Shown: positions 32,372 to 41,255, counted from the stretch's first letter. The stretch is DNA of 64,000 bases from UBA11524 sp045591175 (GCA_045591175.1 JAZNSI010000013.1:62001-126000); one strand, 5' to 3'. A program made the numbers and translations. The notes: generated by a model not told the origin, from the letters alone.

Positions 32372-33694
32372 ATGAGCGAGAATCAGAAGCTTTCTCCCGC
32401 GAAGTTTGGTCTTCTGGGCTTCCAGCACATGTTCGCCATGTTTGGCGCGACCGTGCTGGTTCCTGCGCTGACCGGTCTGTCCGTGTCTGCCACCCTGCTG
32501 TTTGCGGGTCTGGGCACGCTGCTGTTCCACCTGATCACCAAGGGCAAGGTGCCTGCCTTCCTGGGCTCCTCCTTCGCCTTCCTGGGCGGCTACTTCGCCG
32601 TGGCCGGCATGGAGCAGTTTGCTGACGGCACCCTGAACTGGATCCCCTACGCCGGCGTGGGCGTGGCTGTGGCTGGCCTGATCTACGTGATCGTGTCTGC
32701 GCTGTTCAAGGTCTGGGGCCCCGAGCGTGTCATGCGCTTCTTCCCCCCGATCGTGACTGGCCCCATCATCATCTGCATCGGCATGATTCTGGCCAACTCT
32801 GCTATCAATAACTGTGCTGCCAACTGGTGGATCGCCATCCTGGCGGTGGGCATCGTCATTGTCTTCAATATCTGGGGCAAGGGCATGCTGAAGATCATCC
32901 CCATCCTGCTGGGCGTGGTCGGTTCCTACCTGGTGGCTGCGATTTTCGGCCAGGTGGACTTCACCGCGGTGAAGGAAGCTGCCTGGATCGGCGTTCCCTT
33001 CCAGATGAAGGATACCGCTTTCTCCCTGATCGGCAACTGCGACTGGTCCCTGCTGATCTCCTGCATTCTGACCATGGCTCCCATCGCTCTGGCCACCATG
33101 ATGGAGCACATCGGTGATATGTCCGCTATCTCCTCTACCGTGGGCAAGAACTTCATCAAGGAGCCCGGCCTGCATCGCTCCCTGCTGGGTGACGGCCTGG
33201 CTACCGCCATGGCTGCCCTGTTCGGCGCTCCTGCCAACACCACCTACGGCGAGAACACCGGCGTGCTGGCCCTGACCCGCGTGTACAACCCCGCGGTTGT
33301 CCGTATGGCTGCTGTGCTGGCTGTCATCTTCTCCTTCTGCCCCAAGTTTGCGGCCCTGATCTCCTGCATGCCCACTGCCACCATCGGCGGTGTGTCCATG
33401 ATCCTTTACGGCATGATCTCCGCTGTCGGCGTGCGCAACATCGTTGAGAATCAGGTGGACTTCTCCAAGTCCCGCAATGTTATCATCGCGGCTGTGATCA
33501 TGTCTCTGGCCCTGGGCATCAACTTCTCCAGCGCCGGCGCGATCGCCTTCACCATCGGCGGTGTGTCCATCAGCCTGTCCGGCTTGGCCGTGGCTTCCCT
33601 GGTGGGTATCATCCTGAACGCTGTGCTGCCCGGCAACGACTACAAGTTCGGCGAGAACGAGCAGGGCGACCAGGCGGTCAACTTCAAGGTGTAA
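32372..33694 (+). CDS. uraA: Uracil permease (NCS2 family)
   Basis: The 440-residue transporter has fourteen membrane segments. It contains QHMFAMFGATVLVPALTGL, GSSFAFLGGYF, the NCS2 signature MMEHIGDMSAISSTVG and GAPANTTYGENTGVLALTRV with the substrate-binding Glu. It imports uracil with protons. It follows pyrR by 101 bases and is under the same PyrR attenuator, a typical pyrR-pyrP arrangement, but no pyrBCDEF genes are next to it. AGGAAAGGAAG precedes the ATG. A UUCG-capped terminator ends the operon. Confidence 0.96.
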   Translation: MSENQKLSPAKFGLLGFQHMFAMFGATVLVPALTGLSVSATLLFAGLGTLLFHLITKGKVPAFLGSSFAFLGGYFAVAGMEQFADGTLNWIPYAGVGVAVAGLIYVIVSALFKVWGPERVMRFFPPIVTGPIIICIGMILANSAINNCAANWWIAILAVGIVIVFNIWGKGMLKIIPILLGVVGSYLVAAIFGQVDFTAVKEAAWIGVPFQMKDTAFSLIGNCDWSLLISCILTMAPIALATMMEHIGDMSAISSTVGKNFIKEPGLHRSLLGDGLATAMAALFGAPANTTYGENTGVLALTRVYNPAVVRMAAVLAVIFSFCPKFAALISCMPTATIGGVSMILYGMISAVGVRNIVENQVDFSKSRNVIIAAVIMSLALGINFSSAGAIAFTIGGVSISLSGLAVASLVGIILNAVLPGNDYKFGENEQGDQAVNFKV

Positions 33695-33732
33695 GGGGAG
33701 ACCTCGTCTCGCTTCAACCTGTGAATATTCAT

Positions 33733-33768
33733 GCGGCGGATTTCTTCGGAAGTCCGCTGCTTTTTTTC
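33733..33768 (+). terminator. Intrinsic terminator of pyrR-uraA
   Basis: A 12-bp stem (33733-33744 with 33749-33760) with a TTCG loop is followed by TTTTTTT. Confidence 0.93.
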
Positions 33769-33776
33769 TTTTCCTG

Positions 33777-33805
33777 TTGACAAGTGAAGTGAATGTGATT
33801 ATAAT
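33777..33805 (+). promoter_or_regulatory. Promoter of the metal ATPase gene
   Basis: TTGACA (33777-33782), 17-bp spacer, TATAAT (33800-33805): a full consensus that would be constitutively strong unless repressed. Confidence 0.9.
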
Positions 33806-33810
33806 AACAA

Positions 33811-33826
33811 ATGAACAAACGTTCAT
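33811..33826 (+). promoter_or_regulatory. Candidate ArsR/SmtB-type operator
   Basis: The inverted repeat ATGAAC-AAAC-GTTCAT covers the predicted transcription start. Its TGAAC/GTTCA arms resemble operators of SmtB/CadC/CzrA metal repressors. No such repressor gene lies in the window. Confidence 0.6.
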
Positions 33827-33851
33827 ACGATAAACGAAGGGTCGTGCCGAT

Positions 33852-35942
33852 ATGAAAAAGACCTGGCCTATTGAGATCGATTGTCCCAACTGCGCTGCCA
33901 AGCTGGAGCGGGCGCTGGCGGAAATGCCCGGGGTAACGCACGTCAGCATCAATTATGTGCAAAAGCGCATCACCCTGGAGGCCGCGGACGAACAGTTTGC
34001 CGCCGTGACGGAGGCTATGCTGGCCAAGGCAGCCGAGGTGGAGCCCGACGCAGTCATCTATGTGGATGGCACCCCGGCGCATGATGAATCACATGACCAC
34101 GATCATCACCACGAGCATGCCGAGCATGCAGGCCGGACGTTGTTGATCCGCGCCGGCCTGGCGATTCTGCTGCTGGTGCTGGGGCACGCTGCAAATGCGG
34201 CCTGGCTTGGCACGCTGTGCTTCCTTGCGGCGTACCTGATCGCGGGCTGCGATGTGCTGCTCACGGCGCTGCGGAACATCCGCCGCGGCGAGGTGTTCGA
34301 CGAGAACTTCCTGATGGCCGTCGCCTCCATCGGCGCAATGGCCGTTGGGGAGAGCGCCGAGGGCGTGATGGTCATGCTGCTCTACCAGGTGGGCGAGTAC
34401 CTGCAGGATAAGGCAGTCGATAAGTCCCGCGAAAACATCGCTGCCTTGATGGACGTGCGCCCTGATTACGCCAACCTGCTGCGTGACGGCGAAGCAGTGC
34501 GTGTGTCTCCAAAAGACGTACACGCGGGTGATGCGATCCTCGTCCGTCCGGGTGAGAAGATCCCGCTGGACGGCGTGGTGCTGGAGGGTAACTCCTCCGT
34601 GGATACTGCGGCGCTCACCGGTGAAAGCCTTCCGAGGGACGTCGCGACGGGGGACAGCGTTCTCTCCGGCTGTGTGAATCTCACCGGCGTGCTGACCGTA
34701 CGCGTGAGTGCGGAATATGGCCAGTCCACCGTGGCGAAGATCCTCGATCTGGTGGCGGAATCCGGTGAACACAAGGCGCAGACCGAGCGCTTTATCACCC
34801 GCTTCAGCCGCTGGTACACGCCGGCGGTGTGCGCGGCGGCGGTGCTGATCGCCGTGGTGCCCGGCTTCATCACCGGCGACTGGCGGGCATGGATCTATAC
34901 CGCGCTGACCTTCCTGGTCATTTCCTGCCCCTGCGCGCTGGTGATTTCCGTGCCGCTGACCTTCTTCTCCGGCATTGGCGGCGCGTCGAGGCAGGGCGTG
35001 CTGGTCAAGGGCGCGAATCACCTGGAGATCCTCGCGGCACTTGATACCGTCGCTTTCGACAAGACCGGTACGCTGACGAAGGGCGTCTTCAGCGTGGCTG
35101 AGATCCACCCTGCGGGCACGACGGAAGCCCAGCTCCTTGACATTGCCGCCCATGCGGAGATGCACAGCGCGCATCCCATTGCCCGCAGCCTGCGGGAGTC
35201 TCGCGGCAACGCGCTGGACGCGGATCGTGTTGCCGATGTGACCGATACGGCCGGTCAGGGCCTGTCTGCCCGGGTCGATGGGCATCTGGTGCTCTGCGGC
35301 AACGCTAAGCTCATGCGTGCCAATGGGATCGACCATGCGATGGTGGATGCGGCAGGTACCATCGTGCATGTCGCTGTGGATGGCGAATACGCGGGATACA
35401 TCGTGATCAGCGATGCGGTGAAGGAGGGCACGCCTGCGGCGATCTCCGCGCTGAAGGAAACCGGCGTGAACCGTACGGTCATGCTTACCGGCGACAACGA
35501 AAATGTGGCGGCAGCGGTTGCGGGCCGCATCGGCCTGACGGACTTCCGCGCATCGCTGCTGCCGGGCGATAAGGTGGCGGCCCTGGAAAACCTGTTGGGC
35601 GACGACCACAAGGTAGCTTTCGTGGGCGACGGCGTGAATGATGCACCGGTGCTGCGCCGCGCGGATGTGGGCATTGCCATGGGCGGCCTGGGCTCGGACG
35701 CTGCCATTGAAGCGGCGGACGTCGTCCTCATGGACGATGACGTGGGCAAGCTGGCCACCGCCATTCGCATGGCGAATAAAACCATGGCCATCGCGCGGCA
35801 GAATATTGCCTTTGCGCTGCTGGTGAAGCTGGCGGTGATGCTCCTGGGCGTTATGGGCATTGCCAACATGTGGCTGGCTGTCTTTGCGGATGTGGGCGTG
35901 GCGATGCTGTGCATCCTCAATGCCCTCAGGGCGATGAAATAA
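33852..35942 (+). CDS. P1B-type heavy-metal-exporting ATPase (ZntA/CadA-like)
   Basis: The 696-residue metal pump has an N-terminal HMA domain with C11 and C14 (DCPNCAAKLERAL), a His-rich segment (about 80-93), eight membrane helices, the metal-site motif CPC (359-361, in VISCPCALVIS), the phosphorylation site DKTGTLT (D403), and GDGVNDAPVLRRADVGIAMG. The His-rich loop and CPC fit export of Zn2+, Cd2+ or Pb2+. The gene is monocistronic with a strong promoter, a dyad operator and a bidirectional terminator. The exact ion cannot be told from sequence alone. Confidence 0.92.
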   Translation: MKKTWPIEIDCPNCAAKLERALAEMPGVTHVSINYVQKRITLEAADEQFAAVTEAMLAKAAEVEPDAVIYVDGTPAHDESHDHDHHHEHAEHAGRTLLIRAGLAILLLVLGHAANAAWLGTLCFLAAYLIAGCDVLLTALRNIRRGEVFDENFLMAVASIGAMAVGESAEGVMVMLLYQVGEYLQDKAVDKSRENIAALMDVRPDYANLLRDGEAVRVSPKDVHAGDAILVRPGEKIPLDGVVLEGNSSVDTAALTGESLPRDVATGDSVLSGCVNLTGVLTVRVSAEYGQSTVAKILDLVAESGEHKAQTERFITRFSRWYTPAVCAAAVLIAVVPGFITGDWRAWIYTALTFLVISCPCALVISVPLTFFSGIGGASRQGVLVKGANHLEILAALDTVAFDKTGTLTKGVFSVAEIHPAGTTEAQLLDIAAHAEMHSAHPIARSLRESRGNALDADRVADVTDTAGQGLSARVDGHLVLCGNAKLMRANGIDHAMVDAAGTIVHVAVDGEYAGYIVISDAVKEGTPAAISALKETGVNRTVMLTGDNENVAAAVAGRIGLTDFRASLLPGDKVAALENLLGDDHKVAFVGDGVNDAPVLRRADVGIAMGGLGSDAAIEAADVVLMDDDVGKLATAIRMANKTMAIARQNIAFALLVKLAVMLLGVMGIANMWLAVFADVGVAMLCILNALRAMK

Positions 35943-35944
35943 GG

Positions 35945-35976
35945 AAATCCTCCGGCGAGAAGGCCGGAGGATTTTT
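35945..35976. terminator. Bidirectional intrinsic terminator
   Basis: A 12-bp perfect stem (35945-35956 with 35963-35974) is T-rich on both strands and serves the ATPase and the convergent DMT permease genes. Confidence 0.88.
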
Positions 35977-36818
35977 CATGCCTGCTTTTCGTTTTTGATA
36001 TGATAAATCAGCAGCGTCCCGATGACGATCGCGCATCCCACCAGCGACATGGGCGAGAGCTTTTCCCCCAGGAAGAGGAAGGTCCACAGGGGCGCCATCA
36101 CCGGTTCGGACATGGTGATGAAGTTGGCCTGCAGCGCGCTGGTGTGCCGGATGCCCAGGGAGAAGCACAACCATGCGCCTGCGCCGCCCAGCAGCGCAAA
36201 GGCCAGCAGGAACACCCACTGCCCGGCAGGGGCGACGGGCACAGCGGCGTCCGTCAGCAGCAGGGGGAGCAGCGGCAGGTACATGGCGTTGCCCAGTACC
36301 AGCGTTTCGAGGGGATCGACCTCGTCGTCCTTGCTCAGAAAAAACACGCCCGCATAGAAGGCCGCGGAGATCAGCGAAATGCTGTTGCCCAGCCAGCTGC
36401 CGCCGCCCATATTCCCCGCGAAGGCCAGCGCCACGCCCAGGAACAGGCATGCGCAGGTGATCGCTTCCAGGCGGGTGGGACGCTTTCGCAGCAGTACCGC
36501 CCCAAAGAGGATGATCCACAGGGGAGAGGTGTTCTCCAGCACCGTGGCGTTGGCGGCGGTGGTGAGCTTGTTGGCGAACATGAACAGCGTGCCCTGCACG
36601 AAGTAGCAGAAGGCCGCCAGCAGCTTCTTGGGGGTGATGCGGATCTTTCGTCTACGGGAGATCAGCAGAAATGCGAAAAACGCGATCACGCCCTTGAGCA
36701 CGGCCAGGGACATGCCGCTCCATTCCACCGATTTGGTGAAGATGCCGCTGGTTGACCACAGCAGCGCAGAAAAAAACAGAAACAGGGGCGCCAGGCGCTT
36801 GTTCTTCAGTTCCAGCAT
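35976..36818 (-). CDS. EamA/DMT-family metabolite permease
   Basis: The 280-residue membrane protein has ten helices in two EamA repeats (FFSALLWSTSGIFTKSVEWSG at the start; the second half begins near SWLGNSISLISAAFYAG). It also shows TVLENTSPLWIILFGAVLLR and ITMSEPVMAPLWTFLFLGEK, both typical of the family. The substrate is unknown; relatives export amino acids or nucleotides. The ATG at 36818 is used since it matches the family N-terminus, though its ribosome-binding site (AAGGG) is 10 bases away. It is divergent from the MFS gene. Confidence 0.85.
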   Translation of the reverse strand: MLELKNKRLAPLFLFFSALLWSTSGIFTKSVEWSGMSLAVLKGVIAFFAFLLISRRRKIRITPKKLLAAFCYFVQGTLFMFANKLTTAANATVLENTSPLWIILFGAVLLRKRPTRLEAITCACLFLGVALAFAGNMGGGSWLGNSISLISAAFYAGVFFLSKDDEVDPLETLVLGNAMYLPLLPLLLTDAAVPVAPAGQWVFLLAFALLGGAGAWLCFSLGIRHTSALQANFITMSEPVMAPLWTFLFLGEKLSPMSLVGCAIVIGTLLIYHIKNEKQA

Positions 36819-36922
36819 ATGACAGGGCCCTTTCGGGGGATTTGGCCACACAGGGCAGCGCATCCACCATACCATGCTTGTGCCGGCTTGTCAAATAGAA
36901 AGGCAGAGAATTGGTTTTCTGC

Positions 36923-36951
36923 TTCCATTTTGCAGCTTTGTGTGGTATCAT
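36923..36951 (+). promoter_or_regulatory. Probable promoter of the MFS/SDR pair
   Basis: TTCCAT (36923-36928), 17-bp spacer, TATCAT (36946-36951). The -35 box is weak. Confidence 0.45.
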
Positions 36952-36980
36952 ATCCTCCGAATACATCCCGGAGGTGCCAT

Positions 36981-38174
36981 ATGTTCGCAGCCATCCGCAA
37001 GAGCTACAACCATACCATCTACGCCAGCTACGGCGGGTATATCACCCAGGCGATCGTGAACAACTTTGCGCCGCTTTTGTTCCTGACCTTCATGGCGGAT
37101 TTTGACCTGACCATCGACAAAATCACCCTCATCACCACGGTGAATTTCGCCGTGCAGCTGGCGGTGGACGCCGTCGCTGTCAAGGTGGTGGATCGCATCG
37201 GATACCGGCCCTGCATCGTGGCGGCCCATGTGTTTGCCGTGCTGGGATTAGCCGGTCTGGCCCTCTTCCCGATGATCATGCCGCCCTTTGCCGGTATCAT
37301 GACGGCGGTGGTGATGTACGCCATCGGCGGCGGCATCATCGAGGTGCTGATCAGCCCCATTGTCGAGGCCTGCCCCACAGACGCAAAGACCGCCGCGATG
37401 AGCCTGCTGCACTCCTTCTACTGCTGGGGCCATGTGTTCCTGGTGGTGGTGAGTACGGCGTTCTTTGCGGTGTTTGGCATGGAGAACTGGCGCATCATGG
37501 CCTGCATCTGGGCGCTGGTGCCCCTGGTGAACATCTTCTACTTCCTGCTGGTGCCGATCTACCCCATTGTGGCGGAGGGCACGAAGCAGATGTCCCTGCG
37601 CGAGCTGCTGGGACAGAAGGTCTTTTGGCTACTGCTGGTGATGATGGTCTGTGCCGGCGCCTCCGAGCAGGCGATGAGCCAGTGGTCCTCTGCCTTTGCG
37701 GAGAAGGCCCTGGGTGTGTCAAAGACTATCGGCGATCTGGCTGGTCCCTGCGCTTTTGCGATCTTTATGGGCACGGCGCGCGCGCTGTATGGCAAGTTTG
37801 CGGAGAAGATCCCGCTTAAGGCCTTCATGATCGGATCAACGCTGATGTGCGTCGGGTGCTACCTGTTGGCGGCGCTGACAGGCAGCGCGCTGCTGGGCCT
37901 GATCGGCTGTGCGGCTTGCGGCTTCTCGGTGGGCATCTTTTGGCCGGGGACGTTCTCCATCGCGCCTGGTGTACTGCCCGGCGGCGGTACGGCTATGTAT
38001 GCGCTGATGGCCCTCGCCGGCGACCTGGGCTGCTCCGGCGGCCCGACGCTGGTGGGCTTTGCGGCGGATGCAGCCGGCGGCGAGCTCCGCACGGGACTGC
38101 TGATGGCGATCATCTTCCCGGTGCTGATGCTGATCCTTGTGTCAGCGCTGCGGGACAGGAAAGGGGAGGCGTAA
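36981..38174 (+). CDS. Major facilitator superfamily transporter
   Basis: This 397-residue protein has twelve predicted membrane helices; the first half starts YGGYITQAIVNNFAPLLFLTF and the loop after helix 2 contains DRIGYRP, the MFS motif A position. A cluster of Cys and Gly-rich helices (GCAACGFSVGIFWPGTFS) lies near 320-340. The N-terminal features recall the FucP-like or sugar-type MFS group, but the substrate is not determinable. CGGAGG precedes the ATG. The SDR gene begins two bases after its stop, so the two are probably translationally coupled and may act on the same compound. Confidence 0.85.
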   Translation: MFAAIRKSYNHTIYASYGGYITQAIVNNFAPLLFLTFMADFDLTIDKITLITTVNFAVQLAVDAVAVKVVDRIGYRPCIVAAHVFAVLGLAGLALFPMIMPPFAGIMTAVVMYAIGGGIIEVLISPIVEACPTDAKTAAMSLLHSFYCWGHVFLVVVSTAFFAVFGMENWRIMACIWALVPLVNIFYFLLVPIYPIVAEGTKQMSLRELLGQKVFWLLLVMMVCAGASEQAMSQWSSAFAEKALGVSKTIGDLAGPCAFAIFMGTARALYGKFAEKIPLKAFMIGSTLMCVGCYLLAALTGSALLGLIGCAACGFSVGIFWPGTFSIAPGVLPGGGTAMYALMALAGDLGCSGGPTLVGFAADAAGGELRTGLLMAIIFPVLMLILVSALRDRKGEA

Positions 38175-38176
38175 CC

Positions 38177-38893
38177 ATGTTTGATTTTACCGGCAAGGTG
38201 GCGGTGGTGACCGGCGGCGCGCGGAGCATCGGGCGGTGCATCCGCGAGCAGTTCGAAAAGGCGGGCGCAGAGGTGTGCGTCATCGACCTGCTGAACAATG
38301 ACTTCTTCGTAGGGGACATTGCGGACAAGGCGACGCTGGACGCCTTTGCGGATCAGGTGATCGCCAGGTACAGTCATGTGGATTTCCTGATCAACAACGC
38401 CGCGCCCCGCATGTGCGGCGTGACGGAGGGCACCTGGGAGGACTTCGAGTACGCCATGACGGTGGGCGTGACCGCGCCCTTCTACCTGGCCAAGCGGTTT
38501 ATGCCCCATTTCGCGGAAGGCGCGGCCATCGTCAACATTTCCTCCTCCCGCGACCGCATGAGCCAGCCCGAAACCGAGAGCTACACCGCGGCCAAGGGCG
38601 GCATTTCCGCGCTGACCCATGCCCTGGCGGTCAGTCTGGCGGGGAAGGTGCGGGTCAACAGCATTTCTCCCGGCTGGATCGACACCGCAGATGCTCCCTG
38701 GTACGGCCCCGATGCTGTCCAACAGCCCGCGGGTCGGGTGGGTGTTCGCGCGGACATCGCCAACATGGTACTCTACCTCTGCTCGGACATGGCAGGGTTC
38801 ATCACCGGCGAAAACATCTGCATCGACGGCGGCATGACCCGGCAGATGATCTACCACGGCGACTGCGGCTGGTCGCTGGACACAGGTAAATAA
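38177..38893 (+). CDS. Short-chain dehydrogenase/reductase
   Basis: The 238-residue NAD(P)-dependent oxidoreductase has the cofactor motif VTGGARSIGR (11-20), NNAAP (73-77, in place of the usual NNAG), the catalytic Ser in NISSSRD (122-124) and YTAAK with Y136 and K140. SPGW and the C-terminal GENICIDGGM are typical of classical SDRs. The C-terminal segment TRQMIYHGDCGW is unusual and may shape the substrate pocket. AAAGGGGAGG lies at the end of the upstream MFS gene. A terminator follows. Confidence 0.9.
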   Translation: MFDFTGKVAVVTGGARSIGRCIREQFEKAGAEVCVIDLLNNDFFVGDIADKATLDAFADQVIARYSHVDFLINNAAPRMCGVTEGTWEDFEYAMTVGVTAPFYLAKRFMPHFAEGAAIVNISSSRDRMSQPETESYTAAKGGISALTHALAVSLAGKVRVNSISPGWIDTADAPWYGPDAVQQPAGRVGVRADIANMVLYLCSDMAGFITGENICIDGGMTRQMIYHGDCGWSLDTGK

Positions 38894-38906
38894 GGCTACC
38901 TATTAG

Positions 38907-38939
38907 ACAGGCATGATTGTGATGGTCATGCCTGTTTTT
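38907..38939 (+). terminator. Intrinsic terminator of the MFS/SDR pair
   Basis: A 10-bp perfect stem (38907-38916 with 38926-38935) and T tract. Confidence 0.88.
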
Positions 38940-38981
38940 GTGTGGGAAAGGAGGCAGGCTTCGCCAATCTTTGCGCCGCGT

Positions 38982-39015
38982 TTCGACGCTTCCGCCGCGG
39001 ACAAACCGCTATCAT
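38982..39015 (+). promoter_or_regulatory. Candidate Spo0A-dependent promoter of spoIIGA
   Basis: TATCAT (39010-39015) is preceded, at a 22-bp spacing, by TTCGACG (38982-38988), which differs from the Spo0A box TTCGACA by one base. The Bacillus spoIIG promoter has the same unusual 22-bp spacer with Spo0A boxes at -35. Confidence 0.35.
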
Positions 39016-39046
39016 AAAGGCACCTCATCGGGAAAGGCGGTGCCCC

Positions 39047-39826
39047 ATGCGCGTCAGCATCTGGCTGTACATTCTTTATCAGACAAGCCTGACGGGCTGC
39101 CTGCTCATGTGCATCGGCCTGAGCGCGGGGCTGCGGCGGAAATCGCCGGTGCGCTTGGCTGTGGTGTCCCTGGGGACGGCGGTGCTGTGTGCCTGGATGA
39201 CCGGCGCGCTGCCGCTGCTGCGGGCGATGGCGCTGCTGATCTGCGCGGGATGTGCGCCCATCCTGGCCTGGCCCGGCGCGCCCAAGCGCATCTGGATGCG
39301 GATGATCGCCAGCGGATGCTTCCTGTCCCTGGGGTTGGCGGGGGTGATGCGCTTCATGGCGGCCTTCGGACTCCCGGCGGCGGTATTGACGCTGCTGGGA
39401 TGTCTGCTGCTGCGGGCAGTGCCCATGCTTCTGCCCAGGCCGGAGGAGACGCCCCGCCTTGCCACGGTGGACGTCCGCCACGGCGCCCATCACCTGACGC
39501 TGACGGCCCTGATCGACAGCGGCAATCTCCTGCGCGACCCGGTGACGGGCCTGCCGGTGATCGTCATCAGCCGCCGTGCCGCCCAGCGCCTCGTCCAGCT
39601 GCCGGGAAAGGGCCAGGTGACCTACCCCTTCCGGCTGATCACGGTGCGCACGGTCAACGGAAGCGGCCTGATGACCGTCTTCCACCCGGACAGCGTGTTC
39701 CTGCTGCTGCCGGAGGGCTGGACGAGGGTGGAAGCGCTGCTGGGCGTATCGCCGGAGGGCTACGACGGCTTCCAGGCCCTGGTGCCGGCGCGGCTGATGA
39801 ATCCCGGTCTGGCCATGACCATATGA
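39047..39826 (+). CDS. spoIIGA: Sporulation sigma-E processing peptidase SpoIIGA
   Basis: The 259-residue protein has an N-terminal part with about five membrane segments (6-125) and a C-terminal aspartic-protease-like domain with TALIDSGNLLRDPVTGLPVI (catalytic D157). In Bacillus it cleaves pro-sigma-E in the mother cell at the septum after a signal from the forespore. It is shorter than Bacillus SpoIIGA (about 309 aa). AAAGGCGG precedes the ATG. Its stop is 12 bases before the sigE start, the conserved arrangement. Confidence 0.9.
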   Translation: MRVSIWLYILYQTSLTGCLLMCIGLSAGLRRKSPVRLAVVSLGTAVLCAWMTGALPLLRAMALLICAGCAPILAWPGAPKRIWMRMIASGCFLSLGLAGVMRFMAAFGLPAAVLTLLGCLLLRAVPMLLPRPEETPRLATVDVRHGAHHLTLTALIDSGNLLRDPVTGLPVIVISRRAAQRLVQLPGKGQVTYPFRLITVRTVNGSGLMTVFHPDSVFLLLPEGWTRVEALLGVSPEGYDGFQALVPARLMNPGLAMTI

Positions 39827-39837
39827 AGGAGGCTGTC

Positions 39838-40548
39838 ATGCTTTTGCCTTTTCGCCTTTCGTCCATCACGGATTTTTTTGCTGCCTTCAAGCCGGCGGAG
39901 GTTTTCTACATCGGCGGGCCGATCCCGCTGCCTGCGCCCCTGACGGCGGAGGAGGAACGCGCTCTGCTCACCCGCCTTGCGGAGGATGGCGACCGAGTCC
40001 GCCAGACGCTGATCGAACACAATCTGCGTCTTGTGGTCTTTATTGCCCGCAAGTTTGAGAACACCGGCGTGATGCTGGAGGATCTCATTTCGATCGGCAC
40101 CATCGGGCTGATCAAGGCGGTCAACACCTTCGACCCGGGAAAAAAGATCAAGCTGGCCACCTACGCCAGCCGCTGCATTGAGAATGAGGTGCTGATGTTC
40201 CTGCGCCGCCACAGCCGCACCAAGCTGGAAGTCAGCCTCGACGAACCACTGCGCACCGACTGGGACGGCAACGAGCTGCTGCTGTCCGATGTGCTGGGCA
40301 CCGAGGCAGACATGGTCTCCCGCGGCATGGAGGAGGACGCGGAGAAGCAGATGCTCTTTGCGGCGCTCAGGCGGCTGAACCCCCGCGAGCAGCAGATCAT
40401 GACCCTGCGCTACGGCCTCTCCGGCAGGGGAGAGATGACCCAGAAGGAGGTCGCCGACGTGCTGGGGATCTCGCAGAGCTACATCTCCCGGCTGGAAAAG
40501 CGGATATTGCAAAGGCTGCATGGGGAGATGGTCAGGCAGTCGTCGTGA
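39838..40548 (+). CDS. sigE: Sporulation sigma factor SigE (pro-form)
   Basis: The 236-residue sigma-70-family factor drives early mother-cell gene expression. A hydrophobic prosequence (about 1-21) precedes VFYIGG, where the processed form should begin. Region 2 follows (LIEHNLRLVVFIARKFENTG, EDLISIGTIGLIKAVNTFDP), then region 4 (TQKEVADVLGISQSYISRLE). The ATG at 39838 follows GGAGG at 5-6 bases; a possible ATG at 39823 overlaps the spoIIGA stop. It is activated by the SpoIIGA protease encoded upstream. Confidence 0.95.
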   Translation: MLLPFRLSSITDFFAAFKPAEVFYIGGPIPLPAPLTAEEERALLTRLAEDGDRVRQTLIEHNLRLVVFIARKFENTGVMLEDLISIGTIGLIKAVNTFDPGKKIKLATYASRCIENEVLMFLRRHSRTKLEVSLDEPLRTDWDGNELLLSDVLGTEADMVSRGMEEDAEKQMLFAALRRLNPREQQIMTLRYGLSGRGEMTQKEVADVLGISQSYISRLEKRILQRLHGEMVRQSS

Positions 40549-40551
40549 CAA

Positions 40552-40586
40552 GAAAAACAGCCGTCGGATAAAACTCCGGCGGCTGT
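40552..40586 (-). terminator. Terminator of the XRE regulator, between convergent genes
   Basis: ACAGCCGtCGGA (40557-40568) pairs with TCCGgCGGCTGT (40575-40586). The T run (TTTTTC) is on the minus strand, so it mainly terminates the XRE gene but lies just after the sigE stop. Confidence 0.8.
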
Positions 40587-40619
40587 TGTGATGGATGCGG
40601 GATTCCGTAGGCGTGGGGG

Positions 40620-41102
40620 TCAGTCCTTTGCGTACGTCTCCAGCACGTAGCGCAGAGTGGTCAGGATCTCCTCCTCCGTGGGGGCGACGCTGACAAGCGT
40701 GGTCGCATCAGGGCAATCACCGTAGAAGCCGCTGGTATAGCAGGCGATCAGATACCGGACAAATTCGTCCTCTGCGGCGGCAGCCTTGGCCTGCTCAAAG
40801 TCGGTGTGGATGCTGCGGGCAACGATGCCGTACTCCTTCGCGATGGCGGCTGCCTTGTGGCCCAGAACGGATGTTTCAGCGGCGATGACAGCAAAGCGCA
40901 GCGTCTTGGCCCGCCCCAGCAGCTCATCGGTGGTAACGGCGAAGAAATCGGCCAGTGCGCTCAGCATAAGGACGTCTGGCAGGGTGTAATTGTTCTCCCA
41001 CTTGGATACCGCGGCGGCCGTCACGCCCAGGGCAGCGGCCAGTTCCTCCTGGGTGATGTTTTTCTGCCTGCGAAGCGTCAAAATGTTGTTACCCAAATTC
41101 AT
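40620..41102 (-). CDS. XRE-family transcriptional regulator
   Basis: The 160-residue protein has an N-terminal Cro/CI-type helix-turn-helix (1-65: LRRQKNITQEELAAALGV, TAAAVSKWENNYTLPDVLML) and an alpha-helical effector part (70-160; LRFAVIAAETSVLGHKAAAI) of unknown ligand. AGGAGG precedes the ATG at 41102. It lies on the minus strand between sigE and sigG, genes that are adjacent in Bacillus. A 12-bp palindrome between its promoter and start suggests self-control. Confidence 0.85.
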   Translation of the reverse strand: MNLGNNILTLRRQKNITQEELAAALGVTAAAVSKWENNYTLPDVLMLSALADFFAVTTDELLGRAKTLRFAVIAAETSVLGHKAAAIAKEYGIVARSIHTDFEQAKAAAAEDEFVRYLIACYTSGFYGDCPDATTLVSVAPTEEEILTTLRYVLETYAKD

Positions 41103-41128
41103 GATGTATGCCTCCTGTGAAGAATGTT

Positions 41129-41140
41129 CAAAGCGCTTTG
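41129..41140 (-). promoter_or_regulatory. Palindromic candidate operator of the XRE gene
   Basis: The 12-bp perfect palindrome CAAAGCGCTTTG lies between the -10 box and the ribosome-binding site of the XRE gene, a common position for an autorepressor site. Confidence 0.45.
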
Positions 41141-41148
41141 TCGTATTT

Positions 41149-41177
41149 ACCATAGCACAATGCAGCGGGTTTGGCAA
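41149..41177 (-). promoter_or_regulatory. Promoter of the XRE gene
   Basis: On the minus strand TTGCCA (41172-41177), 17-bp spacer, TATGGT (41149-41154). Confidence 0.6.
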
Positions 41178-41255
41178 TCGAGCGTTACGATGGAAACTTT
41201 CCTGCCGGTTAAGTTGGGGAGCCTTTGTCTTATTTGCGCGTGTTTTGTCGCCTCT

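Noticed and set aside
37847..38176. In-frame upstream extension of the SDR gene into the MFS gene
   Set aside because: The Rossmann motif begins 11 residues after the ATG at 38177, as in normal SDRs; the upstream frame is a shadow of the transporter gene.
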